From Nocardia australiensis (GTDB taxonomy: Bacteria; Actinomycetota; Actinomycetes; Mycobacteriales; Mycobacteriaceae), in contig NZ_JAJFZM010000016.1 in NCBI RefSeq assembly GCF_020733705.1, forward strand, positions 333,381 to 397,380: a stretch of 64,000 bases of DNA. The letters run 5' to 3'. Position 1 is the first letter of the stretch. Each line of letters opens with the position of its first letter. The notes under the pieces are model-generated. The model was not told the origin of the DNA. It was given only the letters and a program-made list of their open reading frames with translations, and made no database searches. Position numbers and translations under genes: made by a program. Positions 23,493-33,402 of this stretch are shown here, one piece after another.

Positions 23493-25970
23493 ATGAGTAA
23501 TCCGATCAAAGTTGTCGTTCTGGGAGCTGGCATCGGGGGACTCACTACTGCGGCGGCCTTACGGCACGCGGGTTTCGGCGTCGAACTATATGAGGCCGCG
23601 CCGGAGCTGCGCGCGCAAGGATTCGGACTTTCGGTGTCAGCCAACGGAATCACCGCACTGCGCACGCTTGGGCTCGGTATCGATGAAGAGCTGATCGAAC
23701 GCGGCGGCAAGGTCGAGACCTTCCGGTTCTGCTATCCCGACGGCACGCCGCTTCGAGTGTTGCCGGTGCACCGCCAGGATGCCCGCCTCGGCGCTCCGAG
23801 CGTCGCACTGCACCGCAGTGATCTGCACTCGACGCTGTTGCGCGCCATCGGCGACACTCCGACCTACGCGGGCGCACAGGCGACTCGCTTCGTCGACGAC
23901 GGTAAGCATGTGCGCGTCGAGTTCGCTGACGGCCGCGTCGCCGAGGGTGACCTGCTGATCGGCGCCGACGGCATCCACTCCACGGTGCGCGCCCAGTTGC
24001 ACGGCCGCGCCGAGCCCCGCCCCGGTAACTTTGTGTGCTGGCTGGCCTGTATCCCGTTCGAGCATCCCGCCGTGCCGCGCGGCTTCTCGGCCCATTATTG
24101 GGGCACCGGAATGCGTTTCGGCATCCACGATATCGGCCACGGTCGCGTGTACTGGTGGGGTACGCAGACCATGCCGGACGCCGAGGCCGCGAACTGGCAA
24201 GGGGGCAAACAAGAGCTGCTGCGGCTTTACGCGAACTGGGCGCCCGAGGTGCGGGCGTGCATCGAGCAGACCGATGAAGCCGATATTTTGGCCGTGCCCG
24301 CCCAGGACCGCCCGGTGCTCGAACAATGGGGCCGCGGCCGTGTCACTCTACTCGGTGATGCCGCGCACCCCATGCTGCCAAGCCTCGGCCAGGGCGCCAA
24401 CTCGGCCATCGAGGACGCCGTGGTGCTGGCGCACAGCTTGAAGACCTCGCTGGATCCCGTTGCGGGACTGCGCCGTTACGAGCAGGTGCGCGCGGCCCGG
24501 GCCGCGATGATGGTCAACGGGTCGTTGAATCTCGGGAAGGTCGAGCAGACCACGGACGCGCGGCTGATCAAGCTGCGTGACGCATACTTCCGGCACGCGC
24601 CCACCGAGTTCTTCCTTCGTGAGACAGCCAAACCCTTGGGTTTCCCGCCGCTGGACGGCCCGACCGCGCGGCTGCCACGACCGCTGTCGCCGATGGAGCG
24701 CTGGCACTGGATCGCCGATCAGCTTGCGCCACTGCATATCCTGGCCCGCGTGCGGGTGCGGGGTCGAATCACAGCCGAGCAGGTCAGGACCGGTCTGGAC
24801 GAGGTGCAGCGGCGACACCCACTGCTAGGTGTCGCGGTGGCGGCCGAACCGGATGGCACCGCACCGCGATTCGTGCCGGTGACCAATCGGCCGATCCCGC
24901 TGCGGGTCGTCGAATCCGCCGAGCTCGAAGGCTGGCTCGGTGAGGTCGACGAGGTCGAACTGCGGGAGCCGTTCGACTGGCGCGAGGGGCCCCTCGCGCG
25001 TGCCGTGCTCATCAGCACGCCGGATGGCGAGACCAGCGATCTGGTCATCACCCTGCACTACGCGATCGCCGACGGCGAGAGCGCCATGTCGGTGTCGAAG
25101 CAGGTATTGCAGGTAGCCGCAGGTGAGAGCGCCGCGCTCGATCCGGCGCCGGTCCGCCCCGGCCCCGAGGAACTGTTCCCCCAGAAATTCCAGGGCGGCA
25201 GCGGCATCGGCCGCGCCGTGGGATCGCTACTGCGCGACCAGAAGTCGCAGCTGCGACGGGCGCGCAGGTTGGAGCCGACGGAACTGGCGCCGCCCGCACG
25301 GCGCCGCAGCCGAGTGGTGCACCGCACCCTCGACGGCGACCAGCTCGAAGCGCTCACCGCGGCATGCGCGCGCAACGGTGTCGGCCTGCAGGCGGCCCTC
25401 TCGGCCGCGCTGCTGGCCGGGGCGGCGCGGGAGGCACAGACGGTGACGCAGTCCTGGTACACGGTCGGCAGTTCGGTGAACTTCCGCTCGCATCTCGAAG
25501 GTGCGGTCGCCGATACCGAGGTCGGGACATACCAGGGCATGATCGCCACGCCGGCCAGGTACGCGCCGTGGTCCTCGTTGTGGCAGATCGCCACCGAAAT
25601 CGAGCGCGAGTACGCCGATCGGATGAAGCGGCGCGATCATCTCGGCGCGCTGAACTTCTTGAAGCTCGCCGCACCGAAGTCGGTGTCCGCGAGCGCGGCC
25701 ACGGTACAGCTGATGGACACCCGGGGTCCCGGCCACCTGTGCATGACCTACCTGGGTGATTATCCTTTCCCGGACAAGATCGGCTCCTGGCAGCTGTCGG
25801 GTGCCCAGTTCGTCTCCGGTATGTCGGTGAGCGGATTCATCATGGCCACCGCCAACGCGACGCACGGCGAACTGTCCTTCAACGTCGGTTATGTGGAGCC
25901 GGCGGTATCCCGCGAGCGGGCGGAGCGGCTCGCCGACGAAAGCGTGCGCGCGCTACTGGCCGCCATCTGA
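23493..25970 (+). CDS. FAD-dependent monooxygenase fused to a condensation-like domain lacking the catalytic His
   Basis: Residues 1-390 form a group A flavin monooxygenase: VVVLGAGIGGLTTAAALRHA binds FAD, GADGIHSTVR is the DG motif and LLGDAAHPMLPSLGQGANSA (about 289) the second FAD motif. Residues 398-825 form a condensation/acyltransferase-like domain starting LSPMERWHWIADQLAPLHIL. Its active-site motif reads HYAIADG (about 522) instead of HHxxxDG, so the catalytic second His is Tyr. This domain may bind a carrier protein rather than condense, like the oxygenase-recruiting X domain of glycopeptide synthetases. The start is at MSNPIKVV, just before the FAD motif. The synthetase gene follows by 177 bases. 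Substrate is unknown; hydroxylation of a carrier-bound residue is inferred. Confidence 0.87.
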   Translation: MSNPIKVVVLGAGIGGLTTAAALRHAGFGVELYEAAPELRAQGFGLSVSANGITALRTLGLGIDEELIERGGKVETFRFCYPDGTPLRVLPVHRQDARLGAPSVALHRSDLHSTLLRAIGDTPTYAGAQATRFVDDGKHVRVEFADGRVAEGDLLIGADGIHSTVRAQLHGRAEPRPGNFVCWLACIPFEHPAVPRGFSAHYWGTGMRFGIHDIGHGRVYWWGTQTMPDAEAANWQGGKQELLRLYANWAPEVRACIEQTDEADILAVPAQDRPVLEQWGRGRVTLLGDAAHPMLPSLGQGANSAIEDAVVLAHSLKTSLDPVAGLRRYEQVRAARAAMMVNGSLNLGKVEQTTDARLIKLRDAYFRHAPTEFFLRETAKPLGFPPLDGPTARLPRPLSPMERWHWIADQLAPLHILARVRVRGRITAEQVRTGLDEVQRRHPLLGVAVAAEPDGTAPRFVPVTNRPIPLRVVESAELEGWLGEVDEVELREPFDWREGPLARAVLISTPDGETSDLVITLHYAIADGESAMSVSKQVLQVAAGESAALDPAPVRPGPEELFPQKFQGGSGIGRAVGSLLRDQKSQLRRARRLEPTELAPPARRRSRVVHRTLDGDQLEALTAACARNGVGLQAALSAALLAGAAREAQTVTQSWYTVGSSVNFRSHLEGAVADTEVGTYQGMIATPARYAPWSSLWQIATEIEREYADRMKRRDHLGALNFLKLAAPKSVSASAATVQLMDTRGPGHLCMTYLGDYPFPDKIGSWQLSGAQFVSGMSVSGFIMATANATHGELSFNVGYVEPAVSRERAERLADESVRALLAAI

Positions 25971-26006
25971 CCGGCGCGATGCGTCCCTGAACCACGACGA
26001 GGACGG

Positions 26007-26024
26007 CATCAATGCTGATGCCGG
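26007..26024. terminator. 7-bp hairpin between the monooxygenase and synthetase genes
   Basis: GGCATCA-ATGC-TGATGCC forms a perfect stem with a four-base loop, 37 bases after the monooxygenase stop. It may be a weak terminator or an operator for the downstream synthetase gene. The remaining ~120 bases before the synthetase contain TTGTCG and TAACTG at 16-base spacing, a possible promoter. Confidence 0.4.
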
Positions 26025-26147
26025 TGTTTGTCGACCTCTGACAACTGGATAACTGGCGGTTACAGCTTTGCGTTTGCGAGTCATCAGGGTGGGCCCTAGG
26101 CAGATCTGCGCACGGTTTGTGCCGCGACCGTCGCGATAGGAGTGACT

Positions 26148-29100
26148 GTGACATCCGAAACCAGCGCAACCCCCGAAAGACCGTCCGAGGCTTGGCCCGT
26201 CAGCGCGTACCAGCGTGATGTGCTCGGCCTGGCTTTCCGGCTGGCACCTGATCCCGTCGCCCAGCAGACATACAGCTTCCGAATGGACGCGCCGCTGGAT
26301 CTCCCACGGCTGCAAGCGTGCTGGCAGCGGGCCCTGATGAGTGACGACGCGCTGCGGCTGCGCTTCGAGCTTGCGGATGGGCAGTTCCGTCAGTGGGTGT
26401 CCGACGATATCCCCGAGGTGGAGGTATTCGACCTCACCGGCGAACCGGATCCGGTTGCCGCGGCACAGGAGTGGCTGTGGCGGGCAGTCGCCGACCCGGA
26501 GCTGCCCGGGCGCCCGGCGCGGCTGGCGGCAGTAGTGGATAGACCGGACCGGTTCTGGATGTTCCTCTCGGTACATCACGCGCTGGCCGACGGCTACGGT
26601 ATGAACCCGCTGATCGCCCTGCTCAACGACAGTTACACCAAGTCCGACGGGGTTTCGCTCGAGGAGCTGGCCCAGCCGGAGCCACCCAATGAGTACACCG
26701 ATCGTTCGGTCGACACCTATCGGGCGATCGCGGCCGAAGACCAGGCCTATCGCGAATCCGAGCAGTACACGCAGGACCGTGACGCCCTGCTCGCCGCATT
26801 GGACGGTGTTGAGCCCGCACTGTTCTCCGGACGTTCGGAACGCCCGAAAGTCGTTCGCGGACACCACAGCACGATGATTTCTGGTGAGTTCCTCCAGCGG
26901 ATCAGGGACACCGGGTTCACGGTGTTCGCCTATACCACCGCGGCCGTGGCGGCCTATCTGACGGCGATCCACCATACCGACGAAGTGGTGATCGGGTGCC
27001 CGATGCTCAACCGGCACTCGGCCGAAACCTTCCGCACCGCCGGTCATCGCGCCAATGTCGTGCCGCTGCCGGTCCGGGTGGATCGCGAGGTGCCTCTCGC
27101 GCAGGTCGCGGCGGAGGTCACCCAGCAGATCCGGAATCTGAAGAAGCGCCAACGATTCCCGTACGGTGACCTGGCGCGCGCGCTCAACAGCGACCCGTCG
27201 GCACCGCCGCTGTATGACGTCCAGTACTCCTACACCAAGTTGCCGGACGCGGATTATGTGCACGACCTGCTCTCGAAATGGACGGTGCTGAATCCTGGCA
27301 CGGTCTCCGACGCGCTGACCATCGTGGTTGCGGAGAATGGCCGGGACGGCTCGATCAACCTCCAGTTGTTCTACGACACCGACGTTTTCGACGATACGTT
27401 CACCATCGAATCGGCGCTGCGCAGTGTCGGTGAGCTGATCGTCGCGGCACTCGACCATCCCGAGACCGCAGTCGGTGCGCTGCCGCTGCTCTCGGCGCGG
27501 GCGCTCGCTGAGGTAGCCACGTTCGAAGCGGGCCCACGTGCCGAATTCCCGTACACCACCATCGACCGGCTCTTCAGCGAGCAGGCGGCCGCACACCCGG
27601 ACCGGGTGGCGTTGATCCCTGCCGCCGACTCCGGGGACGAACCGCTGACATACGCCGAATTATCGGGTCGCGTCAATGGTTTCGCGGCCCGGCTGCACGA
27701 ACTCGGCGCCAGCGGCAACGAATGCGTCCCGGTGGTGCTGGCCCGATCAACGGACATGCTGGTCGCGATCCTGGGCATCCTGCGCGCCGGGTGCGCCTAC
27801 GTACCACTGGATCCCGACTATCCGGCCGCACGGATTCGGACGGTCCTATCCGATTGTGCCGCTCGATTCGTGGTCGCCGATCCACGTCATGCGCACGTGT
27901 ATACCGAGCTGGGTGTCACACGGGTGCCGGTGACCGACACGGTGTCGGGTCGTGTCGTCGAAAACGTCTCGCACCCGGCCGATCTGAGCTATCTCATCTA
28001 CACCTCGGGATCGACCGGTGTGCCCAAGGGCGTGATGGTCGAACATCGCTCGGTGGTCAACCGGTTGACCTGGATGCAGCGGCATTATCGACTGACCTCC
28101 GATGACGTCATCCTCCAGAAGACACCCGTCACCTTCGACGTCTCGGTGTGGGAGTTGTTCTGGTGGGCCATTACCGGCGCGCGGGTGGCGTTACTCGAGG
28201 CGGGTGGGGAACGTGACCCGCGCCGGATCGCTGCCGCCATCGAGGCCGACTGGGTGACCGTCGTGCATTTTGTGCCGTCCATGCTGGCCGCGCTGATCGA
28301 TGAACTCGAAGCCGATCGCACCCTCTTGCCGCGCCTGGCCACCGTGCGCCGGGTGTTCTGCAGTGGTGAGGCGCTGCCGCCCGCGCTGGTCGACCGGTTC
28401 TACGCGGTCTACGCGGCGGCGCATGAGACCCCACCGCACCTGGTGAACCTGTACGGCCCCACCGAGGCCACCGTCGATGTGTCGTACTTCGATTGCGCGC
28501 AGGATGATTCGCGCGCCGTGGTGCCGATCGGCCGCCCGATCGACAATATCGACCTGCTGGTGCTGGACGCGGGTGGCCGGCGATTGCCGGTCGGCGTACC
28601 CGGTGAGCTCAATATCGCCGGTGTCGGCGTGGCTCGTGGATACCGTGGCAGCCCCGAGTTGACTGCGGCCGCCTTCGTCGACGATCGGACGGTGCTGGGC
28701 CGTCGCCGCTACCGCACCGGTGATATCGCGCGCTGGCTGCCCGACGGCACCCTCGAATACTTGGGCCGTTTCGACGATCAGGTGAAGATCCGCGGCAACC
28801 GTGTGACACTCGGCGAGGTCGAGAACGCGTTGCTCGGTTGCGCCGGAGTGCGTTCGGCCGCGGTCCTCGACGAGCCGTCCGCCACGCACGGCGTGCATCT
28901 GGTCGGATACTTCGTCGGCGACGAGGTCACCGGCGACGACATCGCCGAGCTTCTTGCTACCCGCCTGCCCCGCTATATGATCCCGGCGCGATTGGTGCGC
29001 GTCGATCGAATTCCGCTGACCCGCAATGGAAAGCTCGACCGGAAAGCCCTCACCAAGCAGGCCGCCGCGGAGCCGGTCGATGTCGCGGCCCACTCGGGGC

Positions 29101-32100
29101 CGAGTACCGCCGTCGAGGCCGAACTGGTCGCGGTCTGGAGCAGCGTGCTGCGCACCGAGTCCATCGGCGTGCACGACAACTTCTTCACCCATGGCGGCGA
29201 TTCCATTCTCGCGCTGTCGGTACGCACTGCCGCCGAACGGGCCGGACTCTATTTCGATGTGGACGGCTTCTATGAGAACCCGACCATCGCCGAACTGGCA
29301 CGTATCGTCACCGCCGCCCCGGACGGCTCGCGAATTCGCATCGGTTCCGCGCTGGAAACGGTGCCGTTGATCGACCGCGCGGTGCTGCATCAGGCCGAAG
29401 ACGCGTTTCCGGCCACTGCGCTGCAACTGGGCATGCTGTATCACAGCATCGAACGTGCCGACTCGGTCACCTACAAGGACGTGTTCCGCTATCGGCTCGA
29501 TATGCCCTGGGACGCAGCGCAATTCCGGGTGGCGTTCGATCGCTTGGTGGCGCGTCAGCCCGCGCTGCGCTCCGCATTCGACCTGAGCCGCTATTCGATT
29601 CCGCTGCAGATCGTCTACCGCACGGCTGATTACGAGCTGGACATCGTCGACTTGACCGCCGTCGATCCGGTACAGGCTGAGCAACAGGTCGAGTCCTACA
29701 TCCAGGAGCGCAGGCACGCGCACTACGACATCGACCGCGCCCCACTGTATGTCGTACGGGTATACCTGCGGCCAGCGCTGGACGCCGATGCCGAACGAAC
29801 CGTCGAAATCGTCCTCAGCTTCCATCACGCGATCCTCGACGGCTGGAGCGTCGCGACCTCGGTGCTGGAGCTGTTGGTCGACTACCTGCATCGGCTCGGG
29901 CTGGTCGAGACCGGCATCGACGACACCCCGTATTCGGCGACCGTGCTCGCCGAATATGCACAGGCTGAACAGGCTGCTGCCCAAGATGATTCGGCCCGCG
30001 ACTACTGGCGCACCGCACTGGCGGGCGCGGACCCCACCGCATTGACCGCGCTCGGCGTCCACCAGGTCGCCGAGACTCACGCGCCCCAGGCGCGCGCGCT
30101 GGTGCCGCGCAGGCTCGCGCAGCGGGTGTCGGAATACGCGGCCCGAAACCAGCTGCCGGAGAAGGCCGTCTATCTTGCGGCGCACTGCCTGGCGCTGCGC
30201 ACGGTCACCGGCCGCGCCGATGTCACCACCGGGGTCGTCAGCCACGGCAGGCCGGATCGGGCGGGTGCCGAACGCATAGCCGGACTGTTCCTCAATACGC
30301 TGCCGATGCGGTTGGACGACACCGTGACCACGTGGCGTGACGCGGTCGAACAGATCGCTCGCCGGGAGCGCGACGCCTACCCGCACCGCCGTTACCCACT
30401 GCGGTCGATACTGACCGACGGCGGTCCGGTATTCGAGACGGCGTTCAACTTCATCAACTATCACGTGTTCGCGCCGATCGTCGGCGCCGACGGAGTTCGG
30501 TTGAGCGACTTCGATGTTCGCGAGGACACCAATTTCCAGCTGCTGGTGACGGTGGCGAATGATCCGCGCGACAACCGGATGTGGGTGCGCGTCAATGGGG
30601 ATCACACGCTGACCACCGCGCAGTGCCAGACCGTCGCGGCAACCCAGCTGCGGATGCTGGCGAGCATTGTGGGCGAACCGGATTCGGCCATCGATCACAG
30701 CACCGGACCGGCCACGACCCGCGACGTGGGTGCGTTGGTCACCGAGGCGGCGGCGTTGAATCCGGACACGATCGCGCTCGTCGGTGACGACCACATCGTC
30801 ACCTATGGCGAGCTGATCGAGCGAAGCGATCGAATCATCCAGCAGCTCAGCGGCTTCGGTGTCAAACCAGGTGACCGGATCGGCATCATGATGGCGCGAC
30901 GCCCGGAATCGGTGGAGCTGGTGCTCGCACTCGCCCGGATCGGTGCGGCCTGCGTGCCGTTGGATACCGGCTATCCGCGGGCCAGGCTCAACCTGATGAT
31001 CGATCGGGCCCGTCCACAGCGGGTGATCGCCGACGCCGAATACGCCGACATCGTCGATGACACCGCGCTGGTGCTCGATACGGCCGCAGTGTTCGATGTC
31101 GATGTCGACTCTGGTCCGGAATTCACTGTGCCGGAACAGGTATCGCCGGATACGGTCGCGTACGTGCTGTTCACCTCGGGCTCGACCGGTGAACCCAAGG
31201 GGGTGGCCATGGCGCATCGTGGCCTGACCGCACTGGTGGATTGGCAGCTGCGCGCCCGGTCGGGCACCGGCCTGATCAGCACCCTACAGTTGGCGCCGCT
31301 GAGTTTCGACGTGTCGTTCCAGGAGATCTTCACGACGCTGGCCGCGGGTTCGACGCTGCGGGTGAGTTCGGTGGATTTGCGGTCCAACGTCGAGGATCTG
31401 CTGCGAACGGTTGTCGATGAGGACATCGAGCGTCTCTTTCTGCCCTATGTCGCTTTGCAGGCGTTCGCCGAGGCGGCGGTGGCGAGGCGCACCTTCCCGA
31501 CCAGCCTGAAAGTGCTGGTTTCCTCCGGGGAACAACTGCGCATTACCGATGAGATTCGCGCGCTGTGCAAGGTGGTGCCGGGGCTGCTCCTGGAAAACCA
31601 GTACGGCCCCACCGAATCTCATGTCGCGACCAAGTACACATTGAGCGGTCCCGCCGACGATTTCCCGGCACTGCCCGCGATCGGACGCGCGGTCGACGGC
31701 GACACCGCCGAGTTGCTGGACACCGCACTGCGGGCCGTGCCCGACGGTGTGATCGGCGAAATCTACCTCGGTGGACGATCCATCGCGCGCGGCTACCAGG
31801 ACCGGCCCGGACTGACCGCGCAGCGGTTCGTGGCCACCCACGGTGGCGCGATCGCATACCGCACCGGTGATCTCGGTGTGCGACTTGCCTCCGGCGACCT
31901 CGTTTATCTGGGCCGAAGTGATAGTCAGGTGAAGATTCGCGGGTTCCGGGTCGAGCCCGCGGAGGTGGAATTGTACATTCTCGGGCTGGTGGAAAGGTAT
32001 CCCGCGATTGCCGAGGTGGCGGTGGTGACGCGTAGTTTCGGCGGCATCGATGGCGCGCTGATCGCATTCCTGGTCGGCGACCCCGAGCGCACGGATCTGG

Positions 32101-33377
32101 TAGCGTTGCGCCACGATCTGCGGGCGGTGCTGCCGTCGCATATGGTGCCGTCCCGCTTCACCTGGCTGGATGAACTGCCGCGCACCCCCAGTGGCAAACG
32201 CGACGACCGCGCCCTGCGTTCGGTCGTCGAGACCGCGACGGATTCCGCTGTCGCACAACGGGACCCGTCTGATGAGTACGAGCGATCGACAATGGAATTG
32301 CTGGCCGAATACGCGGGGTTGCGATCGATCGGGCTCGATGACGACTTCTTCGCCGCTGGCGGCACCTCCATCGGTGCCATGCGGGTGGTGATGGGATTGT
32401 CGCGGCGGTGGGGTATCGAGGTGGCACTCGATACTTTCATCGGCGCACCGACTGCCGCCGAACTCGCCGCGGTCCTGCGTTCCGGTAGCACCCACCGCAC
32501 CTTCGACCCCTTGGTTCCGGTCAGCGACGGCACCAAGACGCCGTTGTTCCTTGTGCATCCGATCGGTGGAAATGTGCTGTGCTACTTGCTACTCGCCCGC
32601 TACCTGAGCCCCGGCAGGCCGGTATACGGATTGCAGGCGGCGGGCGCCGATTCGGGGAGCACGCCGGAGCACACGATCGAGGCGATGGCGCGGTCGTATC
32701 TGGCGGCGATCCGCCGGGTGTATCCCGACGGCCCGTATCACCTGGCGGGCTGGTCGTTCGGCGGCAATGTCGCGTTGGAGATGGCCCGCCAGCTGCCCGA
32801 GGACGAGGTGGCCAGCGTGACGCTGCTCGACACCATGGCGTTGCGGCGACAGCAGGATCGTCAACCGATCGCCGAAGAGCAGCTCATCCGCTGGTTCTTC
32901 CTCGAATTGCTCTGGTACGCACGTGGAAACGAGGCCGCGCTGGTCGATTTCGAACCCGACCTGCACGACACCGAGGAACTGTTCGACGCGGTGCTGACCG
33001 AGACGATCAAATCCGGGATCCTGCCTACCGAGAGTTCACCGCAGGCGGTCCGCAGGCTCTACGACGTATTCCACGCCAACTACACGGCGCTGCTCGAGTA
33101 CGAACTGGCGCCCTACGAGCGCGACATCACCCTGCTGCGTGCCACCGAGGGACTGCCGCCCGGTGTCGACTTCGCGCATCAGGCGGTTGGCAGCATGTTC
33201 GACAGCGAGAACAATGGGTGGCGCCAGTACGCGGGCCGTCGATTCACTCAGGTCGAAGTGCCGGGCGATCACTTGCACATGATGACCGAGCCGCATGTCC
33301 AGACGGTCGCCGAACGACTCGACGCGGCCCTGTCGGCCGCGGATCAGGCACTCGGCGCCGAGATGCTCGACGCCTGA
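26148..33377 (+). CDS. Two-module non-ribosomal peptide synthetase (C-A[Ser]-T-C-A-T-TE)
   Basis: Domain order over 2409 residues: C1 with VHHALADG (about 142); A1 (about 459-965) with YTSGSTGVPKG and NGKLDRKAL; T1 with GGDSI (about 1016); C2 with FHHAILDG (about 1225); A2 (about 1525-2020) with FTSGSTGEPKG; T2 with GGTSI (about 2071); and a thioesterase with GWSFGG (about 2201) and a likely His in GDHLHMM. The A1 ten-residue code reads DVWHFSLVDK, the EntF-type serine code. A2 reads DVQFVSQVAK, which starts like proline codes but differs at two positions. C1 at the N-terminus suggests an acyl or aryl starter. The second of two GTGs is used, because AGGAG overlaps the first. No epimerisation domain or MbtH gene was seen. 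The monooxygenase fusion upstream is the likely tailoring enzyme. Confidence 0.94.
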   Translation: MTSETSATPERPSEAWPVSAYQRDVLGLAFRLAPDPVAQQTYSFRMDAPLDLPRLQACWQRALMSDDALRLRFELADGQFRQWVSDDIPEVEVFDLTGEPDPVAAAQEWLWRAVADPELPGRPARLAAVVDRPDRFWMFLSVHHALADGYGMNPLIALLNDSYTKSDGVSLEELAQPEPPNEYTDRSVDTYRAIAAEDQAYRESEQYTQDRDALLAALDGVEPALFSGRSERPKVVRGHHSTMISGEFLQRIRDTGFTVFAYTTAAVAAYLTAIHHTDEVVIGCPMLNRHSAETFRTAGHRANVVPLPVRVDREVPLAQVAAEVTQQIRNLKKRQRFPYGDLARALNSDPSAPPLYDVQYSYTKLPDADYVHDLLSKWTVLNPGTVSDALTIVVAENGRDGSINLQLFYDTDVFDDTFTIESALRSVGELIVAALDHPETAVGALPLLSARALAEVATFEAGPRAEFPYTTIDRLFSEQAAAHPDRVALIPAADSGDEPLTYAELSGRVNGFAARLHELGASGNECVPVVLARSTDMLVAILGILRAGCAYVPLDPDYPAARIRTVLSDCAARFVVADPRHAHVYTELGVTRVPVTDTVSGRVVENVSHPADLSYLIYTSGSTGVPKGVMVEHRSVVNRLTWMQRHYRLTSDDVILQKTPVTFDVSVWELFWWAITGARVALLEAGGERDPRRIAAAIEADWVTVVHFVPSMLAALIDELEADRTLLPRLATVRRVFCSGEALPPALVDRFYAVYAAAHETPPHLVNLYGPTEATVDVSYFDCAQDDSRAVVPIGRPIDNIDLLVLDAGGRRLPVGVPGELNIAGVGVARGYRGSPELTAAAFVDDRTVLGRRRYRTGDIARWLPDGTLEYLGRFDDQVKIRGNRVTLGEVENALLGCAGVRSAAVLDEPSATHGVHLVGYFVGDEVTGDDIAELLATRLPRYMIPARLVRVDRIPLTRNGKLDRKALTKQAAAEPVDVAAHSGPSTAVEAELVAVWSSVLRTESIGVHDNFFTHGGDSILALSVRTAAERAGLYFDVDGFYENPTIAELARIVTAAPDGSRIRIGSALETVPLIDRAVLHQAEDAFPATALQLGMLYHSIERADSVTYKDVFRYRLDMPWDAAQFRVAFDRLVARQPALRSAFDLSRYSIPLQIVYRTADYELDIVDLTAVDPVQAEQQVESYIQERRHAHYDIDRAPLYVVRVYLRPALDADAERTVEIVLSFHHAILDGWSVATSVLELLVDYLHRLGLVETGIDDTPYSATVLAEYAQAEQAAAQDDSARDYWRTALAGADPTALTALGVHQVAETHAPQARALVPRRLAQRVSEYAARNQLPEKAVYLAAHCLALRTVTGRADVTTGVVSHGRPDRAGAERIAGLFLNTLPMRLDDTVTTWRDAVEQIARRERDAYPHRRYPLRSILTDGGPVFETAFNFINYHVFAPIVGADGVRLSDFDVREDTNFQLLVTVANDPRDNRMWVRVNGDHTLTTAQCQTVAATQLRMLASIVGEPDSAIDHSTGPATTRDVGALVTEAAALNPDTIALVGDDHIVTYGELIERSDRIIQQLSGFGVKPGDRIGIMMARRPESVELVLALARIGAACVPLDTGYPRARLNLMIDRARPQRVIADAEYADIVDDTALVLDTAAVFDVDVDSGPEFTVPEQVSPDTVAYVLFTSGSTGEPKGVAMAHRGLTALVDWQLRARSGTGLISTLQLAPLSFDVSFQEIFTTLAAGSTLRVSSVDLRSNVEDLLRTVVDEDIERLFLPYVALQAFAEAAVARRTFPTSLKVLVSSGEQLRITDEIRALCKVVPGLLLENQYGPTESHVATKYTLSGPADDFPALPAIGRAVDGDTAELLDTALRAVPDGVIGEIYLGGRSIARGYQDRPGLTAQRFVATHGGAIAYRTGDLGVRLASGDLVYLGRSDSQVKIRGFRVEPAEVELYILGLVERYPAIAEVAVVTRSFGGIDGALIAFLVGDPERTDLVALRHDLRAVLPSHMVPSRFTWLDELPRTPSGKRDDRALRSVVETATDSAVAQRDPSDEYERSTMELLAEYAGLRSIGLDDDFFAAGGTSIGAMRVVMGLSRRWGIEVALDTFIGAPTAAELAAVLRSGSTHRTFDPLVPVSDGTKTPLFLVHPIGGNVLCYLLLARYLSPGRPVYGLQAAGADSGSTPEHTIEAMARSYLAAIRRVYPDGPYHLAGWSFGGNVALEMARQLPEDEVASVTLLDTMALRRQQDRQPIAEEQLIRWFFLELLWYARGNEAALVDFEPDLHDTEELFDAVLTETIKSGILPTESSPQAVRRLYDVFHANYTALLEYELAPYERDITLLRATEGLPPGVDFAHQAVGSMFDSENNGWRQYAGRRFTQVEVPGDHLHMMTEPHVQTVAERLDAALSAADQALGAEMLDA

Positions 33378-33402
33378 AGGCGCGGACCGCCAGCGCAAAT
33401 AT

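Noticed and set aside
25971..26147. An iron (IdeR) box that would mark the synthetase as a siderophore pathway
   Set aside because: No 19-bp TTAGGTTAGGCTAACCTAA-like palindrome was found here or before the monooxygenase, so iron control is not supported.
28191..31217. A 1008-codon open frame on the minus strand inside the synthetase gene
   Set aside because: It is antisense to condensation and adenylation domains with all motifs intact on the plus strand. Long antisense frames are expected in high-GC coding DNA.
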